Positions 6,644 through 10,225 of a stretch of 10,225 nucleotides of DNA are shown here, one piece after another (position 1 is the first letter of the stretch; each line of letters begins with the position of its first letter). This stretch comes from an uncultured Elioraea sp. (GTDB lineage Bacteria; Pseudomonadota; Alphaproteobacteria; Acetobacterales; Acetobacteraceae). Made by a program: the position numbers and the translations under genes. The notes under the pieces are model-generated. The model was not told the DNA's origin, made no database searches, and worked only from the letters and a program-made list of their open reading frames with translations. The stretch spans positions 1-10,225 of the forward strand of contig CALKJX010000279.1 of the NCBI GenBank assembly GCA_937995555.1, written 5' to 3'.

Positions 6644-7231
6644 ATGTCCGACGCGCTGATCCGCAAGCTCACCGTCATCGTCGAGGAGACGCACCGCGAG
6701 GGCGACCAGGCGGTTGCGCCGCCGACGCGCAAGGCGGCGGCCGTGGCAGTGATCGGCAATCCCTTCGCCGGGCGGCATGTCGAGGATCTCACCGAGCTCG
6801 TCGAGGTGGGCGCGATGCTCGGGCGGCTGCTTGCCGAACGTGCCGTGACGGCGCTGGGCATTCCGGGAGGGGCGGCGCACAGCTATGGCAAGGCCGCGAT
6901 CGTCGGCGAGGACGGCGAGCTCGAACACGCTGCCGCGATCCTGCACCCGAAGCTGGGCGGACCGGTGCGCGCGGTGCTGGAGAAGGGTGCGGCGCTGATC
7001 CCGTCGGCCAAGAAGCGGGGTGGCATGGGGACGCCGATCGACGTGCCGCTCGGCCACAAGGACGCGGCCTATGTGCGCAGCCACTTCGACGCGATGGAGG
7101 TGCGCATCCCGGACGCGCCGCGACGTGACGAGATCGTCGTCGCGGTCGTGGTCACCGACAGCGGCCGGCCGTTGCCGCGGATCGGTGGGCTGACGGTGAA
7201 CGAGATCGAAGGGCGCGACGGGCTGCGATAG
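6644..7231 (+). CDS. AA_synth family protein (DUF1185-type, 'amino acid synthesis'), function unknown
   Basis: A 195-residue cytosolic protein recognised as the family annotated 'amino acid synthesis protein', a name without solid biochemical backing. Typical features seen: GNPFAGR (38-44) after a hydrophobic strand, LGIPGGAAHSYGKAAIVGE (71-89), EHAAAILHP (94-102), a conserved lysine-rich SAKKRGGMGTPIDVPLGHKDAA (121-142), and a final strand region IVVAVVVTDSGRP. The frame is open further upstream, but ATG 6644 is chosen because GGGAG lies six bases before it and because it follows the previous stop by 14 bases. It is the last gene of the operon. Genes of this family often travel with UPF0280 and hydroxynicotinate-reductase-like genes, so it may handle a later ring-opening or carbonyl step of the same pathway, but no catalytic residues can be assigned here. 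Confidence 0.85.
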   Translation: MSDALIRKLTVIVEETHREGDQAVAPPTRKAAAVAVIGNPFAGRHVEDLTELVEVGAMLGRLLAERAVTALGIPGGAAHSYGKAAIVGEDGELEHAAAILHPKLGGPVRAVLEKGAALIPSAKKRGGMGTPIDVPLGHKDAAYVRSHFDAMEVRIPDAPRRDEIVVAVVVTDSGRPLPRIGGLTVNEIEGRDGLR

Positions 7232-7601
7232 GACGACGCAGGCAGAGTGTTCTTGAGAGCCACCGGCGCGCGCGATCGGGCGCAACGGCATTGGGCTGGT
7301 TGTCCAGCCGCCGGTGAACGCCAGGACGGTGGATGTCCTTTGGCCGCCTCTGGCGACCTGGAGCTTCACGTTGCGGCGATGGCTCAAGGGCTCCTCGACG
7401 AGCCGCAGCAAGGGGCCCGCTGCGCACCCGGTGTTCAGTGACCGCGCGGTATCGTGGGACGGCGGAAAGGGTTGGCTACGCGGTGCCGATCGGGGCCGGT
7501 GTGGGCAGACGTGACGAGGATGGGCCGGTTCGGCGCCGCCGCAGCCCCACAACAGCGTGCCCTTGCTCGCCTCGCTCCAGGCAAGCGAACGGGCCCTCAG
7601 C
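7232..7601. other. 370-base stretch without a convincing gene
   Basis: This lies between the end of the five-gene operon and the 3' end of the convergent Crp/Fnr gene. Several frames stay open for 60-90 codons, but none has a ribosome site or recognisable product, and openness is expected at this GC. It holds nested inverted repeats (7261-7316) and a small hairpin at the regulator stop. No T-tract for an intrinsic terminator is seen for the operon. It could be a decayed gene or a genome-specific intergenic repeat; no tRNA or CRISPR pattern is visible. Confidence 0.6.
7261..7316. repeat. Nested inverted repeats downstream of the operon
   Basis: An 8-base arm CACCGGCG (7261-7268) is matched exactly by CGCCGGTG (7309-7316), and inside it lies a hairpin GGCTGG-TTGT-CCAGCC (7294-7309); the two structures share one base. 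Starting 30 bases after the AA_synth stop, the structure could protect or end the transcript, but there is no following T-run, so it is not a standard intrinsic terminator. Confidence 0.35.
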
Positions 7602-7613
7602 CTAGGCGCTGAG
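7596..7613. repeat. Small hairpin at the regulator stop codon
   Basis: CTCAGC (7596-7601) pairs with GCTGAG (7608-7613) around CTAGGC, which contains the stop codon of the minus-strand regulator (TAG read on the minus strand). It lies between two converging transcription units. It is short and without a T-tract; a weak bidirectional transcription-end signal is possible. Confidence 0.25.
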
Positions 7614-8288
7614 CAGGCCGGCCGCACGCTCCAGGGCGCTGCGCCGCATCACGGTGATCGACCGACGATCAACGCGGATCACCCCGCCTTCTTCGAGTGC
7701 GGCGATCGCCCGTGAGAAGCTCTCCGGGCTCATGCCCAGCCGGCGCGCGACCACGCGTTTCGGCTCGTTGATCTGGATCAGATCCCCTACCTGTCCTTCC
7801 AGTTCGCGCAGCAACCACTGGGCCAAACGCTGCGGTGCATCCCTGAGCTTGAGGTCCTTGATCTGTTCGATGAGGAGACGCCAGTGCTGCGCCTGCATGT
7901 CCACCACCGCCCGGGCGAGCGTTGGCTCGTCGTTGAGGATCTGACGGAACAGGTCGGCCCGGATCAGCAGGAGGCGCGACTCTGCCAGGACGACGCCCGA
8001 TACCAGATACGGCAAGGACAGGATCACCGCCGGCACTACCAGCAACGATCCCGCACCGAAGATCTCGATCACCGCCTCCTGTGTCGTCCCGCCGGACGCC
8101 ACCAGCCCCACCCGGCCGGACAGCACGAGGTGCACGAACTCGGGCTCCGCGCCCTCCTCGAACAGTACTGCGCGTGGCGGCAGGATCTGTACCAAACTGC
8201 CGTTCAAGAGGCGCATCATCACGGGCTCGCCGACTCGATGGGCGAGTTCAGTCTCGCGAACCAGTGCCAGCGTGCTGCTCTGCGGCAT
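7602..8288 (-). CDS. Crp/Fnr-family transcription regulator, cysteine-free (NarR/DNR-like)
   Basis: A 228-residue DNA-binding regulator. Domains: cyclic-nucleotide-binding-like beta barrel (about 25-115, with LPPRAVLFEEGAEPE and LSGRVGLV), dimerisation helix (about 118-150), winged helix-turn-helix (about 152-215). The recognition helix SPESFSRAIAAL (187-198) carries E189-x2-S192-R193, the same E-x2-S-R arrangement that lets FNR read TTGAT half-sites. There is no cysteine in the whole protein, so it cannot hold the oxygen-sensing [4Fe-4S] cluster of FNR. Cysteine-free relatives next to nitrate genes include NarR of Paracoccus (nitrate/nitrite response) and DNR (nitric oxide via haem). It diverges from narK1, and an FNR-type box lies 25-38 bases before its start, so control of narK and of itself is likely. 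The start has GAGGAGGGG upstream on the minus strand. Which signal it senses cannot be told. Confidence 0.88.
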   Translation of the reverse strand: MPQSSTLALVRETELAHRVGEPVMMRLLNGSLVQILPPRAVLFEEGAEPEFVHLVLSGRVGLVASGGTTQEAVIEIFGAGSLLVVPAVILSLPYLVSGVVLAESRLLLIRADLFRQILNDEPTLARAVVDMQAQHWRLLIEQIKDLKLRDAPQRLAQWLLRELEGQVGDLIQINEPKRVVARRLGMSPESFSRAIAALEEGGVIRVDRRSITVMRRSALERAAGLLSA

Positions 8289-8312
8289 CGCCCCTCCTCA
8301 ACGGACCACTAC

Positions 8313-8326
8313 TTGATTTCCGTCAA
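8313..8326. promoter_or_regulatory. FNR/DNR-type box between regulator and narK1
   Basis: TTGATTTCCGTCAA matches TTGAT-N4-ATCAA with one mismatch, and equals the TTGAT-N4-GTCAA form common for DNR-type regulators. It is in the 183-base divergent gap, 25 bases upstream of the regulator start and about 145 bases upstream of narK1. The divergent regulator has the matching E-x2-S-R recognition helix. Its closeness to the regulator start suggests autoregulation; its distance to narK1 leaves open which promoter it activates. Confidence 0.7.
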
Positions 8327-8381
8327 CCATGAACTTGATGGGTGCGGTGCAGCAGGAAAAAAACTGCGCGCCCCATGCCTG

Positions 8382-8401
8382 CCCTTGACCTAACGCAAGG
8401 G
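8382..8401. promoter_or_regulatory. Second, relaxed Crp/Fnr-type site upstream of narK1
   Basis: CCCTTG and CAAGGG are exact inverted arms around 8 bases; the inner core TTGAC-CTAA-CGCAA keeps the TTG-N8-CAA frame of FNR-family sites. One half resembles the DNR type (TTGAC) and the other the NnrR type (TTGCG on the other strand). Its centre is about 80 bases before the narK1 start, a suitable distance for activating a narK1 promoter. No clear -10 hexamer follows. Confidence 0.45.
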
Positions 8402-8471
8402 ATGCCCGGGACGCCAGCGCCAGCCTGCACGCACCCGCGGCCCCGATGCCGGCGGGAGCGGAGCTGGAGCG

Positions 8472-9839
8472 ATGATCCAAACGAACAGTCAGGTGCAACC
8501 GCGTGACGCCCAAACGGCGATGTGGATGAGCACAATCGCCTTCACGGTCTGTTTCGCCGTCTGGACGATCTTCTCGATCATCGGCGTGCAGATCAAACGC
8601 GATTTGAATCTGAACGATACGCAGTTCGGCCTGCTGGTCGGCACGCCGATCCTCACCGGCAGCTTGATCCGCCTTATCCTCGGCATCTGGACCGACCAGT
8701 ATGGCGGGCGCATCGTCTATGTCGGCGTGATGGTCTCCGCCGCGATCGCCACGTTCCTGCTCACCTTCGCATACGACTACACGACATTCCTGATCGCCGC
8801 CCTCGGCGTCGGCATCGCCGGTGGCTCCTTCGCGGTCGGCATCGCCTATGTCTCGAAGTGGTTCCCCAAGGAAAAGCAGGGCACTGCGCTCGGCATCTTC
8901 GGTGCCGGCAACGTGGGCGCGGCAGTGACCAAGTTCCTCGCCCCCGTGGTGATGGTGGCCTACGGCTGGAAGGCGGTGGCGCAGCTCTGGGCACTCGGCC
9001 TTCTGGTGATGGCGGTGGTGTTCTGGTTCTCGACCAAGGACGACCCGCAGCTCGCTGCGCGCAGGGCCGCCGGGATCAAGCCCGAGCCGATCTCGGCCAT
9101 GCTGGAGCCACTCAAGAAGCAGCAGGTTTGGCGCTTCAGCCTCTACTACTTCTTTGTCTTCGGCGGTTTCGTGGCCCTGGCGCTCTGGTTGCCGCGGTAT
9201 GCGGTGGGGGTCTACGGGCTCGATATCGTCACAGCCGGCCTGCTCGGTGCGGCCTACTCGGTGCCCGGTTCGATCTTCCGCATCCTGGGTGGCACGCTCT
9301 CCGACAAGTACGGCGCGCGGGCGGTGATGTACTGGACCTTCACCGGTTCGGTGATCTGCACCTTCTTCCTCAGCTATCCGGCGACCACCTATACGGTGTA
9401 CGGCATCGAGGGACCGATCGAGTTCACCCTCGCGATCGGCTTCGTCCCGTTCACCGTGCTGATCTTCGCGCTCGGCTTCTTCATGAGCCTCGGGAAGGCG
9501 GCGGTCTACAAGCATATCCCGGTCTACTACCCGAACCATGTCGGCAGCGTGGGCGGGGTGGTCGGGCTGATCGGCGGCCTCGGTGGTTTCATCCTTCCGA
9601 TCGTGTTCGGTGCCATGAACGACCTGATCGGCGTCTGGACCTCCTGCTTCATGCTGCTGTTCCTGATCGTCTCCGTGTCGCTGATCTGGATGCACGGCGC
9701 GATCCGGCTGATGGAACGGCAGAAGTTCCCGGCGCTCGCCGGACCAAAGGATCTGCCCGAACTCGAGCAGCTGCACGCGGAACTGGAGCGGCTGCGCGCG
9801 CAGCAGCCCCCGCGCGCGACCGAGCCGACCCGCGCCTGA
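8472..9839 (+). CDS. narK: NarK1-type nitrate/nitrite transporter, NNP family of the major facilitator superfamily
   Basis: A 455-residue inner-membrane transporter with about 12 membrane segments and a soluble charged C-terminal tail (about 412-455). NarK1-type proteins bring nitrate in, probably with protons, for respiratory nitrate reduction. Both NNP signatures are seen: GIAGGSFAVGIAYVSKWFPK (114-133) continuing to GAGNVGAA (144-151), and FFMSLGKAAVYKHIPVYYP (336-354) followed by the glycine-rich GGVVGLIGGLGG (361-372). The two substrate-binding arginines of the family are visible as Arg67 (GSLIRLILG) and Arg270 (GSIFRILGG). ATG 8472 follows GGAG at 8460-8463. FNR-type sites upstream and the divergent Crp/Fnr gene indicate anaerobic/nitrate control. 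The next gene is a NarK2-type transporter in the same frame, only one stop codon away. Confidence 0.93.
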   Translation: MIQTNSQVQPRDAQTAMWMSTIAFTVCFAVWTIFSIIGVQIKRDLNLNDTQFGLLVGTPILTGSLIRLILGIWTDQYGGRIVYVGVMVSAAIATFLLTFAYDYTTFLIAALGVGIAGGSFAVGIAYVSKWFPKEKQGTALGIFGAGNVGAAVTKFLAPVVMVAYGWKAVAQLWALGLLVMAVVFWFSTKDDPQLAARRAAGIKPEPISAMLEPLKKQQVWRFSLYYFFVFGGFVALALWLPRYAVGVYGLDIVTAGLLGAAYSVPGSIFRILGGTLSDKYGARAVMYWTFTGSVICTFFLSYPATTYTVYGIEGPIEFTLAIGFVPFTVLIFALGFFMSLGKAAVYKHIPVYYPNHVGSVGGVVGLIGGLGGFILPIVFGAMNDLIGVWTSCFMLLFLIVSVSLIWMHGAIRLMERQKFPALAGPKDLPELEQLHAELERLRAQQPPRATEPTRA

Positions 9840-9857
9840 CCGATGACATCGCAAAGC

Positions 9858-9864
9858 AAGGAGG
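9858..9864 (+). promoter_or_regulatory. Strong ribosome binding site that decides the narK2 start
   Basis: AAGGAGG five bases before ATG 9870. An in-frame ATG at 9843, just after the narK1 stop, lacks such a site, so 9870 is preferred. Confidence 0.75.
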
Positions 9865-9869
9865 CCGCA

Positions 9870-10225
9870 ATGGCCACCCAATCAGGCGCCCCCACGGCGC
9901 CGTCCGCAGGCGGTACTTGGCTCACCCGGTGGGAGCCCGAGAACGAGACGTTCTGGGAACAGACCGGCAAGCGCCTCGCCTGGCGGACTCTGGTGATCAC
10001 GACGGCCAGCCTGATCATGGCATTCATCACCTGGTTCGTGGTCTCGGCGCTAGTGGTGCGCCTGCCGGCGGTGGGGTTCCAGCTCACCACCGGGCAGCTC
10101 TTCTGGCTCGCGGCCATGCCGGGACTCGCCGGCGGCTCGCTTCGCCTCGTGCACATGTTCCTCACCCCGATCTGGGGCACGCGCGCGGTCGTCGGCTGGT
10201 CCACGCTGAGCCTGCTGGTGCCGCT
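9870..10225 (+). CDS. narK2: NarK2-type nitrate/nitrite transporter, 5' part only
   Basis: The first 118 residues of a second NNP-family transporter (full length usually about 460), cut by the right window edge. The hydrophilic leader ending WEPENETFWEQTGKRLAWR (21-39) is typical of NarK2 proteins, which are thought to exchange nitrate for nitrite. Two membrane segments follow (about 40-60 and 75-88), then GSLRLVHMFLTPIWGTR (89-105), in which Arg92 matches the substrate-binding arginine of helix 2. It follows narK1 by 30 bases with a strong AAGGAGG of its own and is in the same reading frame as narK1. In Paracoccus the two transporters are one polypeptide; here they are separate. Nitrate reductase genes narGHJI are the expected next genes, but this is outside the window. 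Confidence 0.92.
   Translation, partial: MATQSGAPTAPSAGGTWLTRWEPENETFWEQTGKRLAWRTLVITTASLIMAFITWFVVSALVVRLPAVGFQLTTGQLFWLAAMPGLAGGSLRLVHMFLTPIWGTRAVVGWSTLSLLVP

Noticed and set aside
7261..7316. Intrinsic terminator of the five-gene operon
   Set aside because: Stem structures exist but no T-tract follows them.
7247..7514. Small open frames of 64-90 codons in the gap after AA_synth
   Set aside because: No ribosome sites, no recognisable domain, and several frames overlap each other; kept only as an unexplained stretch.
8352..8367. GCAG-A-tract-CTGC hairpin upstream of narK1 as a terminator
   Set aside because: Only four paired bases, with the A-run in the loop; more likely an AT-rich promoter-proximal element, without firm support.
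8298..9881. 527-codon open frame on the minus strand opposite narK1
   Set aside because: Very rich in His, Glu, Asp and Arg, as expected for the complement of membrane-protein codons; no domain, and it would cover the regulator promoter.

Overview
The window is GC-rich proteobacterial DNA. Gene content and codon use suggest an alphaproteobacterium, possibly Rhodospirillales or Acetobacteraceae, but no rRNA or marker gene is present to settle this. Coding density is high and almost every base belongs to one of three blocks.

Block 1 (1-544, minus strand) is the N-terminal 181 residues of a beta-hydroxyacid dehydrogenase of the 3-hydroxyisobutyrate dehydrogenase type. It is cut by the left edge and is transcribed divergently from block 2. 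The 166-base divergent gap holds a perfect 14-base palindrome, TCGTATGCATACGA, that looks like a repressor operator.

Block 2 (711-7231, plus strand) is a tight five-gene operon. It encodes a FAD subunit of a molybdenum hydroxylase, a fused [2Fe-2S]/molybdopterin large subunit, a homologue of 6-hydroxynicotinate reductase, a UPF0280 protein with visible ApbE-like motifs, and an AA_synth (DUF1185-type) protein. The first four genes are joined by three ATGA stop/start overlaps. The logic is 'hydroxylate an N-heteroaromatic ring, then reduce it', as in the nicotinate fermentation of Eubacterium barkeri, whose reductase carries a covalent flavin. Here an ApbE-like protein sits directly behind the reductase, and the reductase has an SGAT motif like those that ApbE flavinylates. 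This suggests a substrate-oxidising and reducing module with its own flavin-handling partner, and it is the most interesting system in the window. The substrate cannot be read from the sequence.

A 370-base stretch without a convincing gene (7232-7601) separates the operon from block 3. Block 3 (7602-10225) is a nitrate-respiration entry region: a cysteine-free Crp/Fnr-family regulator (minus strand, NarR/DNR-like), divergent from narK1 and a partial narK2 (plus strand). The gap between regulator and narK1 holds a near-perfect FNR-type box (TTGAT-N4-GTCAA) and a second, relaxed TTG-N8-CAA site. narK1 and narK2 lie in the same reading frame with a single TGA between them, which recalls the fused NarK1-NarK2 of Paracoccus. 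Nitrate reductase genes (narGHJI) would be expected just beyond the right edge.
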